DNA of 52,686 bases. It comes from a virus. Below are positions 39,199 through 48,782 of the stretch, in pieces. The stretch's first letter is position 1. Each line of letters opens with the position of its first letter. Where the stretch lies: IMG/VR virus record IMGVR_UViG_3300030333_003828, positions 1 through 52,686 of that record, one strand, 5' to 3'. A program made the position numbers and the translations under genes. A model generated the notes under the pieces. It searched no databases. It saw only the letters and a program-made list of their open reading frames with translations, and had not been told where the DNA came from.

Positions 39199-42100
39199 TA
39201 TTTGGGACTTTTATCTTTATACGTAACCCCTATTGAGTCTACATGTCCTTGCTGATTAAATAGCCTTATACTAAGTTTTCTGCCTTTTGTCCCACCAGCA
39301 AACTTGAATTTGGGAGAAACTACATATACAGAACTTCCTTGTGAGTGACTAGCTTTAGTGGTATTCATTTGAGCTCTTTTTACAGTAATAATAGTATGAT
39401 TAGTATCATTTTGTTCACCACTTACATACTCTAAACCAGTAACTAACATTATTTCATCATCTATTTTAATCAAATGACCTTTTCTAATAAAAGTTTGAAG
39501 CGTAGCTGAATTTCCAACAAAAGCAGTGACGCCCTCATTAGGTCTTTTTAAATTAATATTCAATTTAACTTTGATTTGTGTCGCTTCTGACAATACTGAT
39601 GTAGTTGTTATAGTATCACCTAAATCACTAATAGCATAAAACTTATTGTATACAGTTAAACTTATTGGTTTATCATCAACATATGCTTGGATAGAATTAA
39701 GTAAATTCGAATAAGCATTAAATTCATTAACATCCTTAAGATTATAATTATAGACAGATGGTGTTCCCGTAAAGGATAATGTCTTAAACACCTTATCTTG
39801 AGAAGAAGTTCCAATAATAATATCTTTACTTATCCATTCCCATGTCTCTCTGTTATATCCACTATATTGCTTAGTAATAGATGAAGTATAATCATATAAA
39901 TAACTGCCATCACTCACTAACAATTTAGACTCTTTTGATGGAGCTGCTGATTGTATGTGAGGAGCTTTCCATAAATCCCAACGCTTATGCTTTAAACTAT
40001 AAGCATATACTCTGCCTTGCGTTGACTCATCTGACAAACTAATAATAAATGCTTGTTTTTTACCTAGATAATGAATTGAAGGTCTTTTCCTTGAGTTAAT
40101 CGTTTCCTCTAATAACTCTTTAAATCCTTGTTGTAATCTAATATTTCCTTGAGTGCTTTCTTCTGTTGACTCTTGATGCTTTGATTTATTGTCAGATGCA
40201 TATAGTATTGGGTCACCAATAGGTCTAGGCATATTACCATCATGGAGATATATATTATTTTTATCAAAAAAGCATAATCCAAATTCAGTCTTAACAAAAC
40301 AATCTTTATTTAGTATGCTGACACCCTCAAATTCATCTTCAATTACCATTGTATGTGGATTTATTTTATATAGACTATTAAATCCCCATGCATACAATCT
40401 AGAGTTAAAACTTGCTAATGCAATTGGTTCTTCTGGCATAATCAAATAATCTTCTGCCCAATTAAATGCAAAATAGTTAAAAGGTTGAGACCTAAATATA
40501 TAATTTCTAACATCACCTAAATCTCTATTCCAAGCTTTAGCAACATACATATATCCTTGATGCACCTCACCAATACCATAGTTTAATGTAGTATTTGGCA
40601 ATGATTGAGGTAGTCCTGTAGTTGCTTCATATGTACCCATAGTATTATTGTAATCATATAAATCATATTTAAATGAGCCTGTACTACTATCCCACCACCA
40701 ACCTTTATTACTGAAATCAATCTGACCTAATAAATAGTAATCATCTATCTCCCTTCCATCTTTTCTCCTGTATACAGAGAGAGCTGTTACTCTTTTGTTG
40801 AAACCTTCAGCTACTTCAGGTTGTATACTAATATTTAACTTAATATATTCATACGGGTCAGCCCCATCAGCAACTGTAATTTCTTTTGGTATTGGCTCTC
40901 CAATATGCAATGGGGATTCGTACTGACCATCATATACCAAAGCAAATTTATAATAATAAGTACCATCATCAAATGGCCCTGTATCTACTTGATTCCCTAA
41001 AGAAAATTCTATAAATGCTTTTGTTCGTGATATAATAGTTGAATCTGAAGATGAAGTAATAATAGCTCCGCTATCAGTTGAATTATCGAAGGCACCTCCA
41101 TTTTCAAATCCATATTTGACAGAGCCACTACCTGCATCTGAATATACATCAGTAGAATAATAATTATCTTCATACCCCCAAAACTCATAAGCCCCATCAA
41201 TACTTCTAGTGTGTATATAAAAATCTAAAAGCAATCCATTTTGCTCCACTTGAGAAGTATTCATAAATTGAGGAGTCAGTCTATCATTAGGCATAACACT
41301 AACATTAGCATCGTGAGCAGTAACTGGTAAGAATTGTAATGCTGATGCTCTTAATCCAAGCGTTTGATTAGCATAAAAATCATTATTATCAAATAATTCA
41401 TAGTCAGATACGGTACTTGTTATTATAAATGATTCTAAAGCATGGGTATTAGTAGAAATCCTAGAATACAATGTATTAGCAACTCCATTTATATCAGTCT
41501 CAGCCATACTTCCTGGTAATCCTATATCATAAATTGGCATTAATGCTCTATGCCTAGGAGTTGCACCATCTGCAAAATTTTGCTCTATCTCTGTGTAGCT
41601 ACCATCATTAGCATTATATTGAGGACCAGCAATATTTGTAACAAATTTGTGATTAATGGTATCAAAATTATTTGATACAATTAACAATCCACCCTTGTAT
41701 GTATATGCTGAAGAAGGACTATCAGGCAATGCCTCTCTAAAGGTTACTCCGCACATGTATGCAGAAGTAAAATCATTTTCAACTCCATCAACTCCAGGGC
41801 ATCCTAATGTACTTCTCAATATAAAAGGAGCTGAATTATTTATTCTAACTATCTCATAATTACCATCATAAATATTAATTTTATGAAAAGTACAAACAGA
41901 ATCTGCTCTTCCTGAATTAACTTCTTCACGAGCAACTACAGACTCTAGAGCATGACTACTGCCAGCCAATCTCTTAGCTGGACCAAACCTTCCATTTTTC
42001 ATTGGTGCATGCTCTTCAGGCTTATAAGGGGTTGTCTCAACAGGGTTAAAGCCCGACACAGTATTCATACTATTATCCATTATAGAAGTAATAGAAAAAT

Positions 42101-45100
42101 TATTCCAACAGGCTGTATGTTTTTGATTGTTTCCTGCGCCATTATTAGTATTATCATATTGCCAGAAAGCATCATTAATAAGTCTTTGTGTATCATTCTC
42201 CAGAGCATCTGCACCTAATCGAAAATTACCATTTTGAGCATCTGAATAAGATATTCCATTTGTCCATTTTCTATTTATATAAACATAATTTCCAACACCA
42301 GCATTAAATAGATATGGTGGATGATAGCCATCCCAACCTTTATCAGTATCGTCTCCTTTAGGATGAACAGTATATGCAACTCCGTCTTCATCAGTTAAAC
42401 CTTCCACGGAATGAGCACTTGGAAATGCTGCACCTCCATTTACACTACTATAACATCCCACTTCAAGATGGTAGTTTTGAGTGTTGTCTGCAAGCTCTTG
42501 ACTTAATTGGCTAGTGCCTCCCCAGTCAGAGCATTTTATCCACTGTGATTTTACTTTATTTCTAGGATTATGAATTTCATTTCCACCAAAATTAGGAGTA
42601 AATTTTTGACCTCCGGTACCAGCCCAAAAATAACCATCAATTTTCTTTGTTGGGTCTGTATACTTTCCAGCTAATGCACCTCCATTTGCCACTTCACCAT
42701 CATCTTCGGTCTGTGCATAATTTACAAATCCAGTGTGTCCCGACCAATCATCTACACTCATCATAACATAATCGTTATCATATTTTTGTAGAGTATCTGG
42801 AGTTTCATTACTTCCAACTGTATTAAAATATTTATACGCCTCAGGGTATAGGGATGTATTGGCATTTAAACCTATAGAATCTTGAGACCATAAGCTAGCA
42901 TCAAAATCTCCATTCTCCAAAAGATAGTGCTCATTCCAAAAAGCATCTCCAACCCTAGCATAGCCTAATGTCCCAACAAAAGTACCTGAAATATTACTAA
43001 TAAATGACACTGCATGCTTAACTCTATTGAAACTATTACTAGATGTAGTATCAGAATCAATACCTGCATATCTCTTACCAGCATAAAATAATCCTGCATT
43101 GTATGTGGAACTATATTGAACTTGAGGATGCAAACTTCCTGCTACTGGTTTTGTTTTTCTAGTATCATAAAAGGCCCATCCTATATTATCCCCAAAGGGT
43201 TTCCACCTATTCTCATATGGTATCTTATCCTCTTCATGTCCTGATAAATTGCCAAGACCGCATATAGACCGCCGTAGAGACCCTTCTAGACTAGTACCAC
43301 CCTCTTGAATTGCATCTATAGGGCTAACCCATTCACCGCCATTAGGAGTCCAATGCCCTGTCTTATCATATATTCCAAAGAATGCATGCCTGCATCCCAT
43401 TCTGGGGTAACCCTGATGTGAATTATCTAAATCAAATCCATCTAAAGAGCCATTAGGCTCTGTATCAATTTCCCACTGAGTAACATCAGCTAAAATTTCA
43501 CCAGGTTCTGGAACTCCACCTATATTATAAGGATATCCTAACCAGTCCCCACCTAAAGAATTTCTTGGCTGTATCCCTCGTCCCATTCCCCATCCAAGTT
43601 CATCTAAAGCAACCTCCCCTGAAATAGGGCTGCCATCAGGGAAATTAGGAAATCTACTAGTCATTATAAAGGCAGAATCACCTGGATACCATATCCTAGG
43701 ATATATAACATACTCATCATCAGTACCTGCAGGGCCACTTTCAAAGGACCAATCGCCTGTATGCAATCCTTCTCCTTGTATTCCTGCAAAATCATTATAA
43801 ACAAGTTGTCTTTTGGTTGCCTGATTGTATCTAGCTTGAGCAAATGCTGGTGTCCTATCTGCCATTACTAAATTTTTATATGATGATGATTCTAATACAT
43901 TAGCATTATATGTAAATAAATCCCAATCCTTAAATGAATCATTGTCAGATATTTTTCGATACATCAACCAAACTTTACCATTCCACCACATTCCAGTCTC
44001 GCCTGCTTGAAATGCTGGGGCATCAGCAGAATCAATAATGCTCGACTCTGCCTCTGTTCTATATACAGTGTGCGGTTGATTATTAAAATTGGCTGATGAT
44101 GTATTTAAATTCATAAATTTGATTTTATCACCAGTACTTAATCTTGGTTGTCTTTGATGCTTTATTGCTCTAGCATTATGATTATTATACCAACTAGTCA
44201 TATCTTGAACCTGGTTTCTTATTTCACCATAATCAAAAGTTTCACAAATACCAACAATAATGGCATCCTTGGGATATCTATCCCATCCTGCAAATTTTGG
44301 ATTATAAACATAAGCTGTTTCTTGCCAGTTCCCATCAACAGTGCCAGATTCCCCCGAAGGTGTTTTATCAACTACTGTACCAGTATTTAACAAATCACAC
44401 ATTGTCATTCTAATCATTCCATCTTCATCTTCAGCCTGCAATTGCCTTGGAATCTTACTAAAATCAAGAGAAATAGCTTCAAATTTTGCATTGTCAGATA
44501 AGTTATCAAAATCAATAAGGTTTATTCTATATAATACTGTACTATTGTTTCCAGCACTCATCCAAAAAACATTATGTCTATAATATATTTTTAAATGTCC
44601 ATTATTGTAAAATAACTCTCCATCTGATTCCCATGGATTTCCACTTTCACCTGCAAGGCCTATATCATTATGAAACAGGGGAGTTCTGCAATACGCCAAT
44701 GCATTTATTTTTCGACTGGTAGGCCAAGTATTAATTGAGTTCATTTTAAATGTTTCAATTCTTTTTCCAGTATTAGTTAAATTATAATCAGCTCCACTTT
44801 CATCCTTCACGTCAACTGAGGTAGTTCCATCAAACGCTGTATCATTAGAATAGTTACCCGTACTTGTTAAACTAATTCTATATATATTCATTTCATTTTT
44901 CTTTATAGCGTATGCAAAGGCAGGCGTTCCACCATAATGTTGACTAATTTTACCTATGTAGTTTAAAATTGGAACAGTTCTATTTTTTACATATCCGCAA
45001 AACATAAATAGGTCAGACTCATTTGATGCGTGACCTACTACAGCAGAAGCAGTAGCATCATAATTATACTTTTTCCATTTAACCATAGCACCATCACTAA

Positions 45101-46838
45101 AATCTGTAGTATGACTGCATTTAAATACTTGCCCTACTTTTATTCCAGCAATATTAGAACCAGAGCCCGTTTTAACAGCGGCTGCTAATGTTCTACTGGA
45201 AGGGTCTGTCTCTAGAACAAAATCATAATCAAGGCGAATGGCATCAGCAAAGCTATCATCCTTAGATATAACTCCCTCTGTAGCATTTGAAGCTAAAAAT
45301 CCATGTATCTCTGGCGTTATATAATGTGAGTAATTTGTTGCTAAATCTAATGTATCAAGTGGTTTTAATTCAGCGTCATAAATATTAAATTCTTCTATAG
45401 AGTCTCCAGCCAATGGATTTAATTTATTTTTTAATCCTACCTTTGAAACTCCAAAGTCCATTCCTCCTAAGCCTATTAATACTTTATCATCAATTGCCTC
45501 TAAGTGATATTCGTGTTTCTTACCTAAAACTGATTTTAATATAGTTTGATTTCCAGGACGCCCATGTATATCTTGAACCATACTAACAAAAGACGGTACT
45601 CCTTCTTTATTTTCTTTTATTCCAACTAAATTAATTTGAGTTTCGTCAGATGTGCTTTCAGCTACTACAAATGAATGTATATCAACATCAATTGGAGAAT
45701 TTGGGCCAACACTAACATTATCCTCAAAAGTCCATTTAGCACTACCGTCTACTCTTTTAAATGGTCTATCTAATACTGGGTGACCCATCGATGATACTCT
45801 TGTCTTAAATTGAAACTGCTCTACGTCCCCTTTTTGAAAGCTAATTAATAAAGATTCTCCGCTTATAGTTGTTTCGCTAATTATATTGTCAAACTCACTC
45901 CTATCTAGCAAGCCTTTCATCCCAGTCAACAACTGAGTACGTAAATTGGCAGATGTATCAACAGATAAATCAACAGACTGTTCATAACCACTATTTAAAG
46001 CTCCCGAAAGAGATGAGGAGCCAAATATAGAATTTGGAGGGATTGGAGGATTGAAATGATTTTCAGTATTTTTAATATAGCAAAATCCACCCATTCTACC
46101 ATAAACTTTTGATTGAAATCCAAAATTAAAACTTGTAAAAGGATTTAAAACTTTAGTCTCTGCATAAAGATATGCGTTCGCTCCACTTGATGCTACACCA
46201 AAAGTAGTATTATTGTCAAAAAATGTATCAGGATGCGTATCAAATTTCAGCCTCATTACAGTAGAAGAAGGTTGAGATTCCCACATCAATCCTTGTATAT
46301 AATGCTGGTATCCAGAATCATCAAAGAATATATAGCCAACCTTGCTTCTTCTATCACTCATAAAAAGAAGCAGTGCTTTATCGTGAGAATTACTTAAATC
46401 AATATCAATATACCTAGCGTCAACAAAAGTATTAGTAGTTGTGACGCCATCTGATTTTAATAGCTGATGCAATTTAAGGTACATATCATATTCATGAAAT
46501 ACAACATCAGAAAGCGGGGATTGATATTGGGTTAATACTGTTTTAGTGTTACTGGCACTAGTACCATAATTTTGATATGAAGTTCTGTTAGTATCATTAA
46601 AAGATAATTCAATACTTACTATATAAGGATTAACCTCATCGCCTCCAATATTTTTTACAACTTGGAATCCATCAACAGTTAGAATTTCAGTTTTATCAAT
46701 ACCTTGAAGCCTACCTATAGACTCAGATGGCTCTACATTCAATGAATAGGATGCTGATTCTGGATTTGTATCTGTTCCAGATACAGTACTATTAATACCT
46801 TGACTAAACTTATTTATTTCTAATACTTTTTTAGGCAT
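39198..46838 (-). CDS. Giant tail nozzle/tubular-type protein (2546 aa)
   Basis: The N-terminus 'INKFSQGINSTVSGTDTNPESASYSLNVEP' is the entry signature of podoviral tubular B/nozzle proteins. The C-terminal 600 residues contain their propeller-like marks: 'GEVHQGYMYVAKAWN', 'EEPIALASFNSRLYAWG', 'LYKINPHTMVIEDEFEG', and 'LCFFDKNNIYLHDG'. Typical members have 600-900 residues, so about 1500 residues are inserted in the middle. That part is rich in Asn, Gly, Tyr and Trp and carries no recognised motif. It may form a decorated tail knob or carry receptor binding. No slippery site or internal stop breaks the frame. Confidence 0.75.
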   Translation of the reverse strand: MPKKVLEINKFSQGINSTVSGTDTNPESASYSLNVEPSESIGRLQGIDKTEILTVDGFQVVKNIGGDEVNPYIVSIELSFNDTNRTSYQNYGTSASNTKTVLTQYQSPLSDVVFHEYDMYLKLHQLLKSDGVTTTNTFVDARYIDIDLSNSHDKALLLFMSDRRSKVGYIFFDDSGYQHYIQGLMWESQPSSTVMRLKFDTHPDTFFDNNTTFGVASSGANAYLYAETKVLNPFTSFNFGFQSKVYGRMGGFCYIKNTENHFNPPIPPNSIFGSSSLSGALNSGYEQSVDLSVDTSANLRTQLLTGMKGLLDRSEFDNIISETTISGESLLISFQKGDVEQFQFKTRVSSMGHPVLDRPFKRVDGSAKWTFEDNVSVGPNSPIDVDIHSFVVAESTSDETQINLVGIKENKEGVPSFVSMVQDIHGRPGNQTILKSVLGKKHEYHLEAIDDKVLIGLGGMDFGVSKVGLKNKLNPLAGDSIEEFNIYDAELKPLDTLDLATNYSHYITPEIHGFLASNATEGVISKDDSFADAIRLDYDFVLETDPSSRTLAAAVKTGSGSNIAGIKVGQVFKCSHTTDFSDGAMVKWKKYNYDATASAVVGHASNESDLFMFCGYVKNRTVPILNYIGKISQHYGGTPAFAYAIKKNEMNIYRISLTSTGNYSNDTAFDGTTSVDVKDESGADYNLTNTGKRIETFKMNSINTWPTSRKINALAYCRTPLFHNDIGLAGESGNPWESDGELFYNNGHLKIYYRHNVFWMSAGNNSTVLYRINLIDFDNLSDNAKFEAISLDFSKIPRQLQAEDEDGMIRMTMCDLLNTGTVVDKTPSGESGTVDGNWQETAYVYNPKFAGWDRYPKDAIIVGICETFDYGEIRNQVQDMTSWYNNHNARAIKHQRQPRLSTGDKIKFMNLNTSSANFNNQPHTVYRTEAESSIIDSADAPAFQAGETGMWWNGKVWLMYRKISDNDSFKDWDLFTYNANVLESSSYKNLVMADRTPAFAQARYNQATKRQLVYNDFAGIQGEGLHTGDWSFESGPAGTDDEYVIYPRIWYPGDSAFIMTSRFPNFPDGSPISGEVALDELGWGMGRGIQPRNSLGGDWLGYPYNIGGVPEPGEILADVTQWEIDTEPNGSLDGFDLDNSHQGYPRMGCRHAFFGIYDKTGHWTPNGGEWVSPIDAIQEGGTSLEGSLRRSICGLGNLSGHEEDKIPYENRWKPFGDNIGWAFYDTRKTKPVAGSLHPQVQYSSTYNAGLFYAGKRYAGIDSDTTSSNSFNRVKHAVSFISNISGTFVGTLGYARVGDAFWNEHYLLENGDFDASLWSQDSIGLNANTSLYPEAYKYFNTVGSNETPDTLQKYDNDYVMMSVDDWSGHTGFVNYAQTEDDGEVANGGALAGKYTDPTKKIDGYFWAGTGGQKFTPNFGGNEIHNPRNKVKSQWIKCSDWGGTSQLSQELADNTQNYHLEVGCYSSVNGGAAFPSAHSVEGLTDEDGVAYTVHPKGDDTDKGWDGYHPPYLFNAGVGNYVYINRKWTNGISYSDAQNGNFRLGADALENDTQRLINDAFWQYDNTNNGAGNNQKHTACWNNFSITSIMDNSMNTVSGFNPVETTPYKPEEHAPMKNGRFGPAKRLAGSSHALESVVAREEVNSGRADSVCTFHKINIYDGNYEIVRINNSAPFILRSTLGCPGVDGVENDFTSAYMCGVTFREALPDSPSSAYTYKGGLLIVSNNFDTINHKFVTNIAGPQYNANDGSYTEIEQNFADGATPRHRALMPIYDIGLPGSMAETDINGVANTLYSRISTNTHALESFIITSTVSDYELFDNNDFYANQTLGLRASALQFLPVTAHDANVSVMPNDRLTPQFMNTSQVEQNGLLLDFYIHTRSIDGAYEFWGYEDNYYSTDVYSDAGSGSVKYGFENGGAFDNSTDSGAIITSSSDSTIISRTKAFIEFSLGNQVDTGPFDDGTYYYKFALVYDGQYESPLHIGEPIPKEITVADGADPYEYIKLNISIQPEVAEGFNKRVTALSVYRRKDGREIDDYYLLGQIDFSNKGWWWDSSTGSFKYDLYDYNNTMGTYEATTGLPQSLPNTTLNYGIGEVHQGYMYVAKAWNRDLGDVRNYIFRSQPFNYFAFNWAEDYLIMPEEPIALASFNSRLYAWGFNSLYKINPHTMVIEDEFEGVSILNKDCFVKTEFGLCFFDKNNIYLHDGNMPRPIGDPILYASDNKSKHQESTEESTQGNIRLQQGFKELLEETINSRKRPSIHYLGKKQAFIISLSDESTQGRVYAYSLKHKRWDLWKAPHIQSAAPSKESKLLVSDGSYLYDYTSSITKQYSGYNRETWEWISKDIIIGTSSQDKVFKTLSFTGTPSVYNYNLKDVNEFNAYSNLLNSIQAYVDDKPISLTVYNKFYAISDLGDTITTTSVLSEATQIKVKLNINLKRPNEGVTAFVGNSATLQTFIRKGHLIKIDDEIMLVTGLEYVSGEQNDTNHTIITVKRAQMNTTKASHSQGSSVYVVSPKFKFAGGTKGRKLSIRLFNQQGHVDSIGVTYKDKSPK

Positions 46839-47047
46839 TACTTATCATACCATTTTTTTTGAATAGGAGGTGCAAATGTGCCACGCAAGTTCTTTTTAAT
46901 CTTCTCGATTGCTTCTGTATTTTTTTTAACTTGCTTATCCGTTTCATTATCTTCAAAAACATATTTATATACCTTTTCTAGCTTATCTAATTTAAACTGT
47001 TTTACTAATAATTTTAAAGCTAATTTTACTACTTTATCTGCCAACAT
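46838..47047 (-). CDS. Small basic protein (69 aa)
   Basis: This is a helical Lys-rich protein ('VVKLALKLLVKQFKLDKLEKVYKYVF' and 'KNTEAIEKIKKNLRG') with single-base overlaps to both neighbours. It may be an amphipathic, membrane-associated partner of the adjacent holin-like protein or a tail assembly factor. No family is recognised. Confidence 0.55.
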   Translation of the reverse strand: MLADKVVKLALKLLVKQFKLDKLEKVYKYVFEDNETDKQVKKNTEAIEKIKKNLRGTFAPPIQKKWYDK

Positions 47048-47355
47048 TAATACTCGTAATCTCCCCTGCGTTTTTTAACAAATTTCTCTTTAAGCCCATT
47101 TCCGCTTAAACTAGCCAATATTTCTACGATAGCGTGGTAACTAGCCTTAATGTCTTTTTGATTCAATTGCATCTGTTTTTGGGCGTCTATGAGCTTAATA
47201 AGAATTCCCTCTAATCTCGTAAACGATTCTCTCAACTCAGTTTGCAATTCATTTTGAATCCAAGTATTTTGAGCTTTTACATACCAACCCAATGCAACTA
47301 CCATTGCAACTGGTAGTCCAAATCTCTCTAAAACTTCAAATATACCCATTTCCAT
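47047..47355 (-). CDS. Single-span membrane protein, holin/spanin-like candidate (102 aa)
   Basis: One hydrophobic segment at residues about 11-26 ('FGLPVAMVVALGWYV') is followed by a long coiled coil ('NELQTELRESFTRLEGILIKLIDAQKQMQ') and a basic C-terminus. N-terminal membrane span plus coiled coil and basic tail is the layout of BhlA/UviB-type holin-like proteins. The endolysin gene is far away in the same late block. A tail-associated role is the alternative. Confidence 0.55.
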   Translation of the reverse strand: MEMGIFEVLERFGLPVAMVVALGWYVKAQNTWIQNELQTELRESFTRLEGILIKLIDAQKQMQLNQKDIKASYHAIVEILASLSGNGLKEKFVKKRRGDYEY

Positions 47356-48140
47356 TACTTCTTCTTACCTTTTATTAGCTCTCCCCATAGGGATGCGCTT
47401 CCGTTTATTATTTGGACGACGTGTACGGTAAAATGACCACGGGCGAAAAAATCTACTACGCCAAAAGCGTGGGCCCATTTATGTTGTCTACCTCCTAACC
47501 ATTTATTCTTTTTATCTGACATATCTTTAAGGCAACCTAAAGACCAAGCAGACTTTGGACCATCCATATGAGTCACAGAATCTTGCTGTAAACTATGATG
47601 ATGTCCATACATTATATTGCATCCTAACTTTCTTAAATGATTAGATGTATGATATTGACCACTAAAATGATGGCCATGATAAAAGAACATTTTACCTATT
47701 TTAAGGTACTCTCCTGGCCTATGATAGGTATACCCCCTACTGTCAGCTTTTATTGCCTTTTTGAACCCATATTGGCTCAAATAAGGGTATTCCATAACAA
47801 AATGGTCTAACCATTCATCATGATTACCAGCAGTTATATGCCTTTTTTTACACCCTGCTTTATCCAAAGAACTATCTATTCTATCAAGAAACAAATTAAC
47901 AGCATCCACCTCTTTCTCTAGATTAGGCAGAATATACTCTAGTGGTGGTTTCTTTTTTCTTTTCCATTGCCAATGAGATACACTACCCCATTCTCCTAAG
48001 TCTCCAAGGTCTATATATATATCAGGCTTAATTATTTCGATTGCCTGTAATACTACGCTTGTAGCTGCGACATCATGGAGAGGTACATGCTTGTCTGGTG
48101 TGACAATAGCACGTTTTACTACACCTTTATCTTTACTCAT
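47355..48140 (-). CDS. Calcineurin-like metallophosphoesterase (261 aa)
   Basis: The family's metal ligands are all visible: D16-x-H18 ('TPDKHVP'), G46-D47 ('DLGDLGEW'), G105-N-H-D108 ('AGNHDEW'), then 'YHGHHF' near residue 155 and 'YGHHHS' near 178. It should hydrolyse phosphodiesters or phosphomonoesters with two metals. It lies inside the late morphogenesis block between membrane-protein genes, not with replication genes, so it may act late, on nucleic acid or cell-envelope phosphate groups, or be carried in the virion. Substrate unknown. Confidence 0.9.
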   Translation of the reverse strand: MSKDKGVVKRAIVTPDKHVPLHDVAATSVVLQAIEIIKPDIYIDLGDLGEWGSVSHWQWKRKKKPPLEYILPNLEKEVDAVNLFLDRIDSSLDKAGCKKRHITAGNHDEWLDHFVMEYPYLSQYGFKKAIKADSRGYTYHRPGEYLKIGKMFFYHGHHFSGQYHTSNHLRKLGCNIMYGHHHSLQQDSVTHMDGPKSAWSLGCLKDMSDKKNKWLGGRQHKWAHAFGVVDFFARGHFTVHVVQIINGSASLWGELIKGKKK

Positions 48141-48148
48141 TTATTCTC

Positions 48149-48469
48149 CTACGAGAACTCTGAACGCTCCATAAATCCCCAATCATCTGGATTTGTATAA
48201 GTTTCTTTTACTGCATCAAGCATTTTCTCTGTTCTCTTTATACTAAACCTTCTTAAAAGGTTTCCACATTCAAGACAGCCCCATATAATGGGGCCGTCAT
48301 AAGCTCCTAAGATTTCAATGCCTCTAACAGAGTGGCTATTACACTCGGGGCATTCCTTAGGTCTATTTCTAAAAGCATTATACTTATCGTTAATGCCTAT
48401 GTCCGATAAAATGTTGCCTGAATGACCTTCAATCAAATCTTCAAAGACAATCATTTTATTTCTTAGCAT
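48149..48469 (-). CDS. Zinc-ribbon protein (106 aa)
   Basis: Two Cys pairs about 32 residues apart ('CPECNSHSV' and 'CLECGNLL') form a clear zinc ribbon in the middle of the protein. The N-terminus ('KMIVFEDLIEGHSGNILSDIG') and C-terminus are mixed helix and polar. Zinc ribbons with 'GCLECGNLLRRFS' are common in phage packaging-associated small proteins, but I cannot name a function. It shares a base with the upstream gene. Confidence 0.65.
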   Translation of the reverse strand: MLRNKMIVFEDLIEGHSGNILSDIGINDKYNAFRNRPKECPECNSHSVRGIEILGAYDGPIIWGCLECGNLLRRFSIKRTEKMLDAVKETYTNPDDWGFMERSEFS

Positions 48470-48753
48470 TACTTATCTGACCTTAGACCATTTATAAATC
48501 CTCTTACTGCACCACCAACAACATTATCCACTAGGTCAATAAGCCAAGGTTCTATAGTTTTATTCCAAACACCTTTTGTTACTTTCCATTTAGACAGACC
48601 CAAAGTCATTGCGCTACCTAAACTCTCAAAAGCTGTTTCTACTATTGAACATATATGCTCGTTCGGAACTTTCTTCAAAACCCATAGAACTATTCCAGCA
48701 GTACCTCCACCAGCTAATAGTCCTAAGTTTCCTGTAATTAAAGATAAATCCAT
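48469..48753 (-). CDS. Small membrane protein, holin-like (94 aa)
   Basis: The N-terminus 'LITGNLGLLAGGGTAGIVLWVL' is hydrophobic and could span the membrane; a second, amphipathic Gly/Val region lies near the C-terminus ('VDNVVGGAVRGFINGL'). Size and composition fit a holin or a membrane-active virion protein. The ribosome site AGAGGAG precedes the start. No family is recognised. Confidence 0.5.
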   Translation of the reverse strand: MDLSLITGNLGLLAGGGTAGIVLWVLKKVPNEHICSIVETAFESLGSAMTLGLSKWKVTKGVWNKTIEPWLIDLVDNVVGGAVRGFINGLRSDK

Positions 48754-48782
48754 GATTTCTCCTCTTTAGTTACTATAATTTA

